A stretch of DNA of 64,000 bases from Monocercomonoides exilis (taxonomy: Eukaryota; Preaxostyla; Oxymonadida; Polymastigidae), in contig LSRY02000007.1 of assembly GCA_001643675.2 (NCBI GenBank), positions 935,001-999,000 of the forward strand, read 5' to 3'. Shown here in pieces: positions 13,101 to 23,064 of the stretch (the stretch's first letter is position 1; each line of letters starts with the position of its first letter). The position numbers and the translations under genes are program-made. Under the pieces are notes generated by a model that saw only the letters and a list, made by a program, of their open reading frames with translations, did no database searches and was not told the origin of the DNA.

Positions 13101-16100
13101 TGATTGTATCTGCTTGAAAGATTGTTATAAAATCCAGCAAATCAACAACATTAATATATTCTGTGATATCCTTACCAAAAATTGCATTTTGCCGAATAAA
13201 ATGGTCTTCTCGCAAATCAAACATAAAATGAGACTCATTGACCTGATTAGCAATATTCACACAGCTAACGAATACGTCTCTCCCAAAACCACCAGTATTT
13301 CCGCTGAATATCATTTTATAAAATAAAAAGTTCAGTTTATCTGTTAATTGACTTTCCAGATAAACTCCTCCTCCATATCCCGTATCTGAGCAGCAGCTCC
13401 TTGTAATTGTACTGTTCTCCATTCTGAAAAGTCCTCCGGAATTCAATCTAAAATAAACAACTCCACCTTCTTGACTATTAATAGCCTTTGCATCTTCAAT
13501 CACAGACCCATTCATCTTCAATTCAACTCCATAAGGAGTGTTTGTGCTTAGCACGCATGCTTCATTATCCTTTTCAATCACATTCGATATCAAACAATTT
13601 CCAATCTCTAACTTTACAGTTCCAATATTATTTGATTTGCGAATTCCATCCATTTCATCAGAATTGCGGAATTCGACCAAACTTGAAGAAGAAACATTCA
13701 AAGAAAGCAATCGAGTGCCATCTATTAGGCATCCAAATGAGGAACTATCAACAATAATTAGCCCTTTTCCAACATTCATCGATTCAACAGTGAAATCACA
13801 AATATTTGCATATCCTCCATAAATGCAGCAAAATGAGCAATAAAAAATTGTATAGAATTCGATAAAGCAACCTAATGAGCAGCTTTCAACAACTAATTCT
13901 CCGTTTTTGTTTGTGATTAATGAAGAAGCAACACTATCCACCTCTTGAGATATCTCAAATTTTATTAATACAAAATTTGAGCTGCCATAATTCAATAAAT
14001 ATGATTCAATCCCTTCTTGCAGAAATCCAAAACTCAGTTTTCCGATTTTCTCTGTTTTTGAGAATGCATCGGATGATTCAATTGTTATGTTTCTCAAATC
14101 AAAAGAATTCTCAACTTTTGTTTCCCCTTCAATCACAATCTTTTTCTGATTTGTTGATTCTTTCAATTGATAATAGCCTTTCCAGAAACTTCTGCACGGA
14201 AAATTATCATCTCCGCATCTCATCACATCATATCCACCAGAAGATATTCTGATGCACTCATTTTGAAATTTATCTAAAAACAAAAACAAGTCAACTTCCT
14301 CATGAACTTTATCACTGCCAACAAACAGATTATTTTCTCCTTTTAACGAATTCCAGTCAAATGCAAATGAATTTGACATCACTGATGTATTTAAATCAAA
14401 GCTTAAAATAAACACATTCATTCCAATAAATGCACAGTTGCTATCGAAAAATGAAGAATTGAAATAAAATGGCAATGAAAATTCTGATTCGTTGCATCGA
14501 ATGAATGCAGCTCCTCCTTTTCCGAAAATTGTAGAACATTGACAATTTGTAAAATATGTTTTATTTAATGAAGCAGTTTGGCTTTGTGATAAATTAATGT
14601 GTAATACTCCTCCATCTTGACATGTTGGAGACTCCACTTCATCAACGTGGCACTCATTTAGAATCACAGATGAGCTAAAAACAAACGGAGTAGATTCAAA
14701 GCATAAGCAAGAAATATTGCACATTTTCATTTTTATTTCTCCATTTATTTTTCTCACCAATCCATATTTTATACAATCTTTTGCGTGACAGGCAAACGAA
14801 CAATTTGTAAATCCAATAAAATTATCAGTTGACTGTAATAAAAATGTTGGATTTGAAGCAAACATCGAAGGAATATTTATCATTAATCTTTCCATTTCAA
14901 ATCTTTGCTTTGTATTTATTATGCTTTCTCGTGCTTCTGTTGGTAATGTATCATCTACCGAAATTTCGCATATAGAATCTTCATCTTCTTTTTCACCGAT
15001 AATGGAAATTTTTTTCTGGAGATCATAGCATTCTTTTACAATTCCAAAATCCAATAATACTACCTTAGGATTTTCCTCTGTTACGCTATCACTGAGATGA
15101 TCAATACCACTCCAGATAGTGGAACAAGGGGTTAATAACTCTCCACATCCTTGGACATCAATCCCATTTATTTGTGACACATACACACAATCAGATACCC
15201 TTTTAACCAAAAGCATATATAAATCAACTGGGCTTTCTGAATAACTCGCTTTGTCCATTCCGGCCATGCTAATTATTTGCGATCCAAACTCATCAAACAG
15301 TTCAAGGAGAAATCTTTCAGAAATGATTGTGGAATTGAGATCATTACATGAAACAAACAAATCTCCCCCAAAACTGGCAGAATTATTTGCAAATGTTACA
15401 TTTGAGAATTGAAAACAATTATTGTAATCATCATCCAGAATTAGAAAGGCCCCACCTCCTTTACAATTTTCACCATCTAATTTAAAATTTTCCACGCTTG
15501 TATTTTTTAGAAACATTTTATTTTGACTTTTCCCTTCAAACCTCAGCATTCCTCCATCTCTTGAAGTCTTTTCAAAACCTGAAAAACCGGAAGAATTCGT
15601 AATTTCAATATTTCCTTTTCCAACTGAGCAAATGCTTCCTTTTATTAGCTTGCATTCATCAAGATCAACCATTTTCAGAGTAATAATTGATTCAACATAT
15701 CCAGCAATTAAACTGTCACTCTCAGAAGTAATATTTCTAAAAGATGTTAGTTCAATTAGCATATTTGCATTTTCAACGAAAAGTGCTCCTTTCTTTGCTG
15801 TAAATGATATTCCATGAATTAATGTATCTGTCATGTGTAATTCTCCTCCTTTCACAGATGCAATTTGCACATTTGTGGAAGAATAGCTACGTGCAAGTAT
15901 CAAAAACTCACAATTTGTGATAGAAGCCAACCCAATGCATACAGCAAGAAGCTCAGATTCCTTTGAGTTTTCTGGCACTCCAACTTGTAGCTTGCTCAGG
16001 GTTAGTCCCGTATTCAAAGTTCCATTTGTTAGCTCCAAATGCCCGTTTTGGTCTATTTCCATTCTAACTTTTGTCTGATTTCCTCTAATTGTCAAGGAAG

Positions 16101-19100
16101 AACCATTTCGGTGAATTATTCCATTTAACTCTGCCTCTCTCTGAATTTGAATTGTCAATTTCTCTTCATTCATTTTTTTCAGCCCCAGTTCCACGTTTAT
16201 ACAGGGCGTATCCTCGAATCCACAGTTCTCTTCAGCCGAACCACTTTTATCAACGAACAGTGTCTCATCTGTTGTTGGATAAAGATAATAAAACAGTGAT
16301 CTGTCGATCAATAAAGCAGGTTCGTCATCAACAACCCACAAGCGCCTCCTTGCGTCTTCATCTTCAGTTTCTGAACTTGTGCCATTCCACAGCAAAGGAT
16401 TAATTACTATTCGTGGAGCTGCACAAACAACAAAAATATCCTTTCCTCTCCATGCAACATTTTCTCTAAAACTTAAGTTCTTCATCGAATAGTTTTTAAG
16501 CATTACATCAAATCTAACGTAAATTCCACCTCCATATCCACTTTCAGAGGGTGTAAAGCACCAGTTAATATCGTTTCTGTTGAACAAAAACGAACTGCTT
16601 TCCTTGATATTAAGAAATAAGCCTCCCCCTCTTTCTCCAGAACCTGTGCTACCATTTGAAAATGTGCAGTTCTCGATTCTAACTGTTTTACCATTTCCAA
16701 CAACACAGTTCACAACTCCTCCATTTCCTCTATCCCGTTTCATTTGCGAAAAAGTATTGTTTTCCATTTCAACAGAACAGCCTTCTTCGATAGTCACTCC
16801 ATTATCATCTTGCTGAATCGACTTTTGCATTGTGCAATTAGTTAAATTAACAATTCCATTTCTCATCCATACCAAGGAGTTACCTTCAATTATCTGAACC
16901 TCTTTAAAATCCATTTCAGTCATGTTTCCGTTGGATTCTGTTCCTTCAAAAACAATTACACTGCTTGACTTAAACACAATGGGGCCAATCTCAAATTTTC
17001 TGATTGTCAAAATTCCTCCCATTACTTTAATAAAGCAATACATCACATTTTCATCTTTTGTCGAAACAAAACTATTTTCTAGTGTCAAAGTTGAGGTTTC
17101 ACACAAAAAAATTGTGTTTATTGATGGCTTGTTGAATTGCGATGGCAAAGAAAATCCAATTTCAGATACAGCAACTGGAATATTAATCTCCAAAAGTCCA
17201 TTTCCTATTCCTTCAATAGTACCCATTACTTCTATTTCTAATCCTTCATTTTCTCCATTAATATATATGGGCTTTGAATCAAAATTTATGCAATCCTTAA
17301 ATTTAAATTGCTTCAGCAAAGTCAGATCAGCTCTTTCATTACCAAACCTTGTTGAAACTGCATATTGTATGCTTGAGCATGGATAAAAATAGAAACCGCA
17401 CGTTGGGTAATCAAACTCCTCCGTCCCTCCGACAAATGCAGGCTTGCACCACTCATGCATGAATGATACAATTGGTACAATTTGCATTCTGCTTCTATCT
17501 TTTCCAATGTATTTTGAATGATCTTCAGGATTTGTACTAACATTTAATTTTATCCATTGATCTATTGACAGCTTTGTTAAATCCTCTCCTAATAAAAATA
17601 TATTTTCCCCATTATTTGTTGCAATATTTCCCTCTTCTCCAACGCCAAATTCAATACTTGTCATTTTCACTGTGCAAGTCTCGCTATTTATTGAAATCCA
17701 AATACCTCCCCCATTTCCACCTATCAAATTCTTTTCTCGTGACGCACATTTCTGAATATTTGTTGTTGTGTCAATTCTTCCGCAAGCAAAAGTACTTCCT
17801 TCTTGAAGCTCAGCAGCAATCACTCCTCCATTTCCTTCATCTGTTTCGCAAGAACTTGCATTAATGGAAGAAAAAATAGCACTTGCTTCATTGCCAACAG
17901 AGCATTTTATCACGGATCCATCACCTTTTCTCGTTTCCACGAAAGAAAAATTGCATCCTTCTATGGCAATTTCCTTTCCGAAAGAAAATTCAATAATTCC
18001 TTTTTCAGTTGATGTGTATTCTTGAATGGAAGATGAATTCATCAAAAATGTTCCATCATTCTCAATTATGAAACCAGATGCCCCATTAAAATTTATTCCA
18101 TCAATAACAAAATTTTCGAGTGAAGAAATACCGCTTTGAACAATAAGAAATGAACTGTGCACATCCATTTCTCTCTCTGAACAAAAAATTCGACAGTCAA
18201 TCAATGATAGTGAAGATTCAACGCACAAAATCAATGATGCATAATTTTCTAAAGTTGATGAAACCTGAAAATGAAGATTTTTCATGGTTGTTTTTACTGA
18301 GGTTTCAATAATTCCTTGTTGGCGAACTTCTTCATTACGCATCACGCAAATCCTTTTCTCTTCATCAGAGATTGATATTTTCCATGGATATCGATCTAAC
18401 TTTAGCTCGTGATCAAACGAAAAAGGGTGATGTAATTCAATGTCCCGAGATTCTTCTCCACATCTCAACAACACTGCATGCTCTATTGTTGAGCATGGAA
18501 CCTCATAATGTCCACATTTGCTAAAATCTCCACTTGCGCTTCCACCAACATGAACAGGAAAAGAGAAATTGTTCCACAAAAACACAAGAAGAGGAATAGC
18601 AAATATATCTCCTGTTGTTGCATTTTCAAAGCCTTCTACAGAATGAAAGCCTAAAGTATTCAGCTGAAATTTCAATGTCATGTTATTTATCTTTTCTGAC
18701 AGATTTTGAGCAGAGACAAACACGTTGCTTCCATGCCTTGCATTGCAACTGTCAAACAATAGTTTATCAAAAGAAAACAGTCCAGAACCTTCTTTTATAT
18801 CAAGGTATATCCCACCTCCAAGCCCAAATGCTTCTTGATTATCTTCACTTGCTTCACAATTTATCATTTGCCCATTGTTTTTATTTGAAGATGAATTACC
18901 TATTTCAAGAGATGAACCCTCCAATAGATTAACCCATATTCCACCACCGTTTCCACGATTGCTTGCGCAAAATGAAAATGTGCATTCATCAATACAAAGA
19001 GAGCTTCTGTCAATTATGCTAACACATATTGCACCTCCATTGCAATCTGACCTTGAAATGTTGCTCAACGTATTGTTCACGAGCTCAATTGAAGATGAAG

Positions 19101-22100
19101 ATTCACAAAAAAGAACACAACTGTTCACAGCCTCCAAAGGGGAAGAAAATATTGAATTTTTAATATGGAGGGATGCTTTGTCAGAAACTTCAATAATCCC
19201 ATTGCAATTTATTGTCGATACATTTGTGAGTAACATTTGATCAGCTTCATATCTTGCATCATTTCCTTCAAGAAAAATAAGTGGATTTCCTTCAATTCTT
19301 ATGGAAGAAGCTTCAAATTCATACATTTTCATTGAACCTGAAGTTACAGCAAATACACGACAGTTGAGACATTCTTGTTCATTGCTCATCTTCAGACCAC
19401 AATAACTCATCAAGAAAGTTCCAGCCTCAATAGATATCATGCAGTTAACATTTTCAGACTTTGTTAATGGAACAGAAAAAATTATATTTGTCAGTTGACA
19501 ATCAATTTTGCATGTTATTAATGTAGAACAATTCAACTCTTCAAATGGCAGCAAGTTAATTGTTGATTTTTTATCACATCTTATATCCCAGTTATAATCA
19601 TTCAATTCAATATCTTTCGAAAACACATACTCCTCAAAAAGAGAAATAAACCTTCTTGATGCAGGAAATCTAAGTCTCACGGTCATTTCAATTGTTGAAC
19701 ATGGATAATTATTAAATCCACAAGCTGTGAAGTCTCTACTTTTCGTTCCTCCAACATATGCAGGAGATGAAAAAGTTAGTAAATATGGAATCAATGGAAT
19801 TGCTTCACCATAATATCCATCTTCAAATCCCTCAAGATCTTGGTCACTCATTCCACTATAATTAAAATCTATTCTTTCCTTAATTAGCGCGTCTCTCATC
19901 TTCTTTGCTTCAACAAATATACAATTTCCACCTTTTGTTGCAGTGCAAGATTGAAACTTCATCTCACAAAACTTGAAATCACAAACTCCATCTCTTATGT
20001 CCATAAACACTCCACCTCCGAATCCATGATTATTCTCTGTTCCCTCTGCGTAACATGATGACATTTCCATGTTATGTAATCCAAGCGTAACTTGACCTCC
20101 AAGCATCATCCTAAAGAAGCAACATCCTCCACTTCCACCAGAACATGAACAATTTGAGAAGTTACATCCCGTTAATAGAATCTGTGATGAGCTTCCAACC
20201 ACTGAATTGATAATGCTTCCATTTCCTTTCTTGCAATTTGTATTTTTAAATACAGAGTCATTAGCAGATAATGATACGCATGAAGATTCCATTTTTATGA
20301 TCGAATGGTCTTGCGTTGTCAAAGTGTCAATTACAACAGATTCACAAATAACTATACCACTCAGAAGAATAAAAACTGAATTTTCCAGTGATGATGACTG
20401 CTGTATAACTGTAATATTTTGAATATCTAGAATCGCATCTCCATCGGCATTTGTTCGAAACAGAGTGGATGAAAATGGTGGATGTGGGATTTTAAATACG
20501 ATACGACGCACACGTAGTTTATCTGAATAAATCTCGAAAAGGCTCCCTCCTGACCGAGTTGTCGATTCAAAAACAGTATTTTGCATATTTAACGTGTTAA
20601 GGTTTCCTTCAAATTCATATGTTTTCCCTTCAACTTGAATGTTTTGAGCTGAAAAAGAATTTGGAGATAGAATAAACAACTGATTTTCCCACCTGTTCCA
20701 TTTATTTAATGAATAAACAATTGTTTTACATGGAATGGTTAGATTTCCACACAGATCATTATCGGTTCCTGACTGATTGATATGAATATTTGGAAAAGCA
20801 GCAAATGGAATCCACTCGTTTTGTGCAATTCCATCAAATATGATCACATGATTAAGTTCTGAAGATGAATAACAATGATTAAAACAATCTTTTGTAATTG
20901 TTGATTTCCATTCGCTCCCTACACTAACATCATTTCCTCCATTAATCCCACTATTGTTTTTAAAAAAACAAAAACTGAGGATTGGACTTTGTTCACCATT
21001 CTCCCCAGAAGCAGGATACGATAGCCCAATTCCTCCTCCTATGCTATTTGTTGCCAAGCATTGGTAGCAGCAGCATTCAATTATCTTTGTACCATTTGTT
21101 TCTCCAATCCACATTCCTCCACCTCCAGCATTTCCACCACCTCCTTTGTTTGTGCAATTAAAGAAATAACATCTAATGATTACATCATTTGGTGATGATG
21201 GACCAGTTCTATGATGCAATCCTCCTCCATTTGTTGTTTTCGTTGAACAATTTGTATAGTTGTTGTCTTGCATATTAGATATAGTTCCTCCATTCATCAG
21301 AGTTCCTCCACCGAATGCGTTAGCAGAACAATTTGTTGCTGTACATCTCAACAAATGACTTTCCGCAGAACCCCAGGAACCAAATGCTCCGCAATGATCC
21401 CCAAGACAATTTACAGCATCACAATCTGTCACATTAAAAATTCCAGATCCAGAATATTGCACTGCTGCACCACTTGTTCCAGATCGTAGATCTTTAAATA
21501 AACAATTATGAACGAAACAATTGGAGTTTCCATTTATAGAAATCTTCTGAGATAAGTTTTTCGTGTTTTGTGCCGAAAGAAACGAACAATTATCTGAGGT
21601 CAATGAATGCTCGTTGCAAAGAGTCAATACAATCCCGCCATAAAACGGAATGTCAACTTTCGTAAACATGCTGTTAAAAAGAAATGTGTGTGAAGGTTGT
21701 GGTTCTTGTTGTGAACAATGCATTTTCTTCACTTCTGAAGAGATATTTTGAAAAATACATTGGTTAACAATTACTCTATCTGCGTCAGAAGAAGCCAAAA
21801 ATGGATTTTCGCTCAAGTGCAGAAAAGATGAAAAAATTGAATTCTCAACAGAAAGCGAGCAATGCTTCTTTATTTCCAGTACAGTTGATTTTGACGAATG
21901 GTGTATCGCATCCTGTGATGATGCAAATGTCACGAGTGATTCTCTAAGTCCACTGGCTTCGAATGCTATCACAGAAATATTATTAAAATACAAAGAGCTC
22001 TCATTGCATATAAAAATGTTCTTGTATTCATTTGATGCGAAAACAGTTTTTACAGTTCGTAATTCCAGAAATGAACTAGACTCTACGATTGCAGCGTGCG

Positions 22101-22437
22101 CTTTCTCAGCAGAAATAAAGTTCAATTTCTCCATCTTCAATGAAGCATTTAATGCTTTGAAACTAGTAACAACAGAGCATTCAACCATATGAAAATTCAT
22201 TTTTTCAACATTTGATAATTTTTGAAAATTTCTTTCTGTCGATATTTGTTGATGTTTCTGTGAAAAGAACAGTTTCCTCCAGTAAAATTTTTCATTATCC
22301 ATTCGTAAATCATTAACTGGAACTTTGCAATTTTTTGAAAGATGAAACAGTGAAACTTTTGCACATGCTGAAGTTCCGCAATCGCACGTAATCCACAATA
22401 TGATGAAAAGTTTCAGACAGATAACCGTTGAATACAT
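10192..22437 (-). CDS. Giant modular beta-helix-type type I membrane protein with cytoplasmic pseudokinase
   Basis: An uninterrupted ORF of 4,081 residues, apparently intronless, with ATG at 22437 and TGA at 10192-10194. The first ~27 residues are a signal peptide (hydrophobic LFIILWITCDCG). The ectodomain is full of short Asn/Ser/Cys-rich strands (patterns such as IENCTFSNGS and GGGIYLDI) typical of right-handed parallel beta-helix (pectate-lyase-like) folds. It is divided into eight modules by linkers of the form CG-x5/6-PC-[ST]-I near residues 560, 905, 1310, 1680, 2070, 2430, 2740 and 3130. A membrane-proximal region precedes one TM helix near residue 3640 (IMGIVLMIVLIVSIILAA). The cytoplasmic part ends in a kinase-like domain (about 3800-4081) with KAPEL (subdomain VIII) and SFSIGMMLWECL (subdomain IX). 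It has no Gly-rich loop, the HRD region reads LSPHIVLF, and there is no DFG, so it is very likely catalytically dead. Probable cell-surface receptor, adhesin or enzyme; ligand unknown. Confidence 0.88.
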   Translation of the reverse strand: MYSTVICLKLFIILWITCDCGTSACAKVSLFHLSKNCKVPVNDLRMDNEKFYWRKLFFSQKHQQISTERNFQKLSNVEKMNFHMVECSVVTSFKALNASLKMEKLNFISAEKAHAAIVESSSFLELRTVKTVFASNEYKNIFICNESSLYFNNISVIAFEASGLRESLVTFASSQDAIHHSSKSTVLEIKKHCSLSVENSIFSSFLHLSENPFLASSDADRVIVNQCIFQNISSEVKKMHCSQQEPQPSHTFLFNSMFTKVDIPFYGGIVLTLCNEHSLTSDNCSFLSAQNTKNLSQKISINGNSNCFVHNCLFKDLRSGTSGAAVQYSGSGIFNVTDCDAVNCLGDHCGAFGSWGSAESHLLRCTATNCSANAFGGGTLMNGGTISNMQDNNYTNCSTKTTNGGGLHHRTGPSSPNDVIIRCYFFNCTNKGGGGNAGGGGMWIGETNGTKIIECCCYQCLATNSIGGGIGLSYPASGENGEQSPILSFCFFKNNSGINGGNDVSVGSEWKSTITKDCFNHCYSSSELNHVIIFDGIAQNEWIPFAAFPNIHINQSGTDNDLCGNLTIPCKTIVYSLNKWNRWENQLFILSPNSFSAQNIQVEGKTYEFEGNLNTLNMQNTVFESTTRSGGSLFEIYSDKLRVRRIVFKIPHPPFSSTLFRTNADGDAILDIQNITVIQQSSSLENSVFILLSGIVICESVVIDTLTTQDHSIIKMESSCVSLSANDSVFKNTNCKKGNGSIINSVVGSSSQILLTGCNFSNCSCSGGSGGCCFFRMMLGGQVTLGLHNMEMSSCYAEGTENNHGFGGGVFMDIRDGVCDFKFCEMKFQSCTATKGGNCIFVEAKKMRDALIKERIDFNYSGMSDQDLEGFEDGYYGEAIPLIPYLLTFSSPAYVGGTKSRDFTACGFNNYPCSTIEMTVRLRFPASRRFISLFEEYVFSKDIELNDYNWDIRCDKKSTINLLPFEELNCSTLITCKIDCQLTNIIFSVPLTKSENVNCMISIEAGTFLMSYCGLKMSNEQECLNCRVFAVTSGSMKMYEFEASSIRIEGNPLIFLEGNDARYEADQMLLTNVSTINCNGIIEVSDKASLHIKNSIFSSPLEAVNSCVLFCESSSSIELVNNTLSNISRSDCNGGAICVSIIDRSSLCIDECTFSFCASNRGNGGGIWVNLLEGSSLEIGNSSSNKNNGQMINCEASEDNQEAFGLGGGIYLDIKEGSGLFSFDKLLFDSCNARHGSNVFVSAQNLSEKINNMTLKFQLNTLGFHSVEGFENATTGDIFAIPLLVFLWNNFSFPVHVGGSASGDFSKCGHYEVPCSTIEHAVLLRCGEESRDIELHHPFSFDHELKLDRYPWKISISDEEKRICVMRNEEVRQQGIIETSVKTTMKNLHFQVSSTLENYASLILCVESSLSLIDCRIFCSEREMDVHSSFLIVQSGISSLENFVIDGINFNGASGFIIENDGTFLMNSSSIQEYTSTEKGIIEFSFGKEIAIEGCNFSFVETRKGDGSVIKCSVGNEASAIFSSINASSCETDEGNGGVIAAELQEGSTFACGRIDTTTNIQKCASREKNLIGGNGGGIWISINSETCTVKMTSIEFGVGEEGNIATNNGENIFLLGEDLTKLSIDQWIKLNVSTNPEDHSKYIGKDRSRMQIVPIVSFMHEWCKPAFVGGTEEFDYPTCGFYFYPCSSIQYAVSTRFGNERADLTLLKQFKFKDCINFDSKPIYINGENEGLEIEVMGTIEGIGNGLLEINIPVAVSEIGFSLPSQFNKPSINTIFLCETSTLTLENSFVSTKDENVMYCFIKVMGGILTIRKFEIGPIVFKSSSVIVFEGTESNGNMTEMDFKEVQIIEGNSLVWMRNGIVNLTNCTMQKSIQQDDNGVTIEEGCSVEMENNTFSQMKRDRGNGGVVNCVVGNGKTVRIENCTFSNGSTGSGERGGGLFLNIKESSSFLFNRNDINWCFTPSESGYGGGIYVRFDVMLKNYSMKNLSFRENVAWRGKDIFVVCAAPRIVINPLLWNGTSSETEDEDARRRLWVVDDEPALLIDRSLFYYLYPTTDETLFVDKSGSAEENCGFEDTPCINVELGLKKMNEEKLTIQIQREAELNGIIHRNGSSLTIRGNQTKVRMEIDQNGHLELTNGTLNTGLTLSKLQVGVPENSKESELLAVCIGLASITNCEFLILARSYSSTNVQIASVKGGELHMTDTLIHGISFTAKKGALFVENANMLIELTSFRNITSESDSLIAGYVESIITLKMVDLDECKLIKGSICSVGKGNIEITNSSGFSGFEKTSRDGGMLRFEGKSQNKMFLKNTSVENFKLDGENCKGGGAFLILDDDYNNCFQFSNVTFANNSASFGGDLFVSCNDLNSTIISERFLLELFDEFGSQIISMAGMDKASYSESPVDLYMLLVKRVSDCVYVSQINGIDVQGCGELLTPCSTIWSGIDHLSDSVTEENPKVVLLDFGIVKECYDLQKKISIIGEKEDEDSICEISVDDTLPTEARESIINTKQRFEMERLMINIPSMFASNPTFLLQSTDNFIGFTNCSFACHAKDCIKYGLVRKINGEIKMKMCNISCLCFESTPFVFSSSVILNECHVDEVESPTCQDGGVLHINLSQSQTASLNKTYFTNCQCSTIFGKGGAAFIRCNESEFSLPFYFNSSFFDSNCAFIGMNVFILSFDLNTSVMSNSFAFDWNSLKGENNLFVGSDKVHEEVDLFLFLDKFQNECIRISSGGYDVMRCGDDNFPCRSFWKGYYQLKESTNQKKIVIEGETKVENSFDLRNITIESSDAFSKTEKIGKLSFGFLQEGIESYLLNYGSSNFVLIKFEISQEVDSVASSLITNKNGELVVESCSLGCFIEFYTIFYCSFCCIYGGYANICDFTVESMNVGKGLIIVDSSSFGCLIDGTRLLSLNVSSSSLVEFRNSDEMDGIRKSNNIGTVKLEIGNCLISNVIEKDNEACVLSTNTPYGVELKMNGSVIEDAKAINSQEGGVVYFRLNSGGLFRMENSTITRSCCSDTGYGGGVYLESQLTDKLNFLFYKMIFSGNTGGFGRDVFVSCVNIANQVNESHFMFDLREDHFIRQNAIFGKDITEYINVVDLLDFITIFQADTIIVSSFETNNGSNTRQCGSHSLPCLSIDYGINHLTNDYLSRMIVDTKSFINGEISLEEMTLSSKTKNQAEVQIVPITLCEKENIIRTINSVSIEYIKFIICNSLNATHNSLISPENGKVELFCCSFVGKGNEPKSNIIFPFPVIILKTGDCIMNNCSIENLEFKYQLLMADSETSLIMNACYIQNVTSKQSPIESYLALVTISSTRISNVLVKNDDINSIISVTTSPRFIVENCSLTDDSVLFLLTAINCMDTKIESGLFEGNLFSKSEKEKLFQNSRIKELCQWNESIVELVNSTVKMKDLIIKDSEKGGVNIEKGDVWISKSEFINNGAGAEKYPSARKNIACSGNGVLFVESLKGGDGAKENSSLWIANSGCSLQGVADERMSALFIPVVESVEIKADAWAGDKGEEREAIVRGQVLMPCNLWMRVEKWIGTNDAAIWHEVIEESGYVSEREVRGKVRWQNLGGEDDFAEVRIGIEFGEIGESGARQHTECFVVKNRSQHQASGDGILSEGGKKESSIWSLIVIIMGIVLMIVLIVSIILAARWRKQKRRTEELEEIVNDTVKKDPKAFEMVTMEMSPEGQWRRAEREAEKKNEERIKKRVYENSLGHSESSEHLLSESGSTEYILGRDSDNIPEWALEKVDEKEVEEETRKRSPSPSISSTSTTDSDSTFVRGEDLCPTTSSMSNLVDAIACSSVFEKLIVDLRDSLFMLLHGRNEKKEMAIGTLKEREHTAAQVLFWVANGALHSFENEEDELSSLANLSPHIVLFSEHMIICIAKHSDFSSDDSDSSSISSTSTIITSSSDFSSANRNGRGSPPPSSAFEDEDDNRKECLRWKAPELQMKKKMGATKESVSFSIGMMLWECLTLQIPFGEYEAVVAGQKIVNGERPDMKGVSGNTFEAVVKSCVSERGCERVELNVLKREFIQHFPAGTVMVTMSDAIGYNELSEEEELSVSAEARKLVESMNK
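13010..20790 (-). repeat. Eight tandem ~1.1-kb coding modules in the giant beta-helix gene
   Basis: The module-boundary motif (Gly-rich stretch, Asp/Asn, CG, 5-6 residues, PC, Ser/Thr-Ile or Val, then a helix) recurs near 20760, 19715, 18510, 17390, 16220, 15140, 14210 and 13040, at spacings of 0.93-1.2 kb. Cys and Pro of the motif are kept in all copies, while the rest has diverged strongly. That fits old internal duplication rather than recent tandem expansion. Confidence 0.8.
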
Positions 22438-23064
22438 CTTATGGGAAGCATAGGCATAACTTTCAGTAGCGTCTTTCTTTCATGCAAGTGTTTGTTCTCA
22501 GAATAATCCAAGTTTCATCATTTCCTCATTGCAGCATTTACAATAAAATTAAACACGATAAAATATTTGGTAAATATGATAAAGTGAAACATAGAAATTA
22601 TTTTTTTGAAAAAAAAAAAAAAAAGAAAGAAAATTCAAAATAAATGCTTGTTTTATTGTATTTTCATTTCATTTTCATTTCTTTAAATCATTTAAAGTTT
22701 TTTAAAACACAAGCAAATTGAAATTATGAAAAATAAAAAATATCAAAAAAAAAGATCACTTAACGTTTTAATCTTCTCGTATAATATGTAACATACTTTC
22801 AATTGCGAAGGGTGATTCGTTTCTAACACTTCATAAAATTTTATGCAGTTTTTTAATGTAGACTTTTTAAAAAAAAATATCGGCTTATTCCATTCAATGC
22901 TCTAAATATTTTTGGAAAGTTGAGAAAAAGTAGCAGATTCTTTTGTAATACGTTCCTAAGTTCAGCGAGCATTAACTTTTCTTTCATTTCCTAATGTAAA
23001 CAATCTTTTTGACTTCAATGGAAAAAGTTGCTGCTCATTTAAGGATTCTCATAAAATTATTTTG
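22438..23064. other. AT-rich spacer upstream of the giant gene
   Basis: About 630 bp of non-coding AT-rich DNA between two minus-strand genes, with an A-run near 22608-22623. It should contain the promoter of the giant gene and the 3' UTR of the TMX-like gene. No specific element recognised. Confidence 0.6.

Noticed and set aside
10196-22192. Many plus-strand ORFs inside the giant minus-strand gene
   Set aside because: They are antisense shadows with biased composition (Ser/Phe/Thr/His) and no domain signals; the minus frame has a signal peptide, modules, a TM helix and a kinase-like tail.
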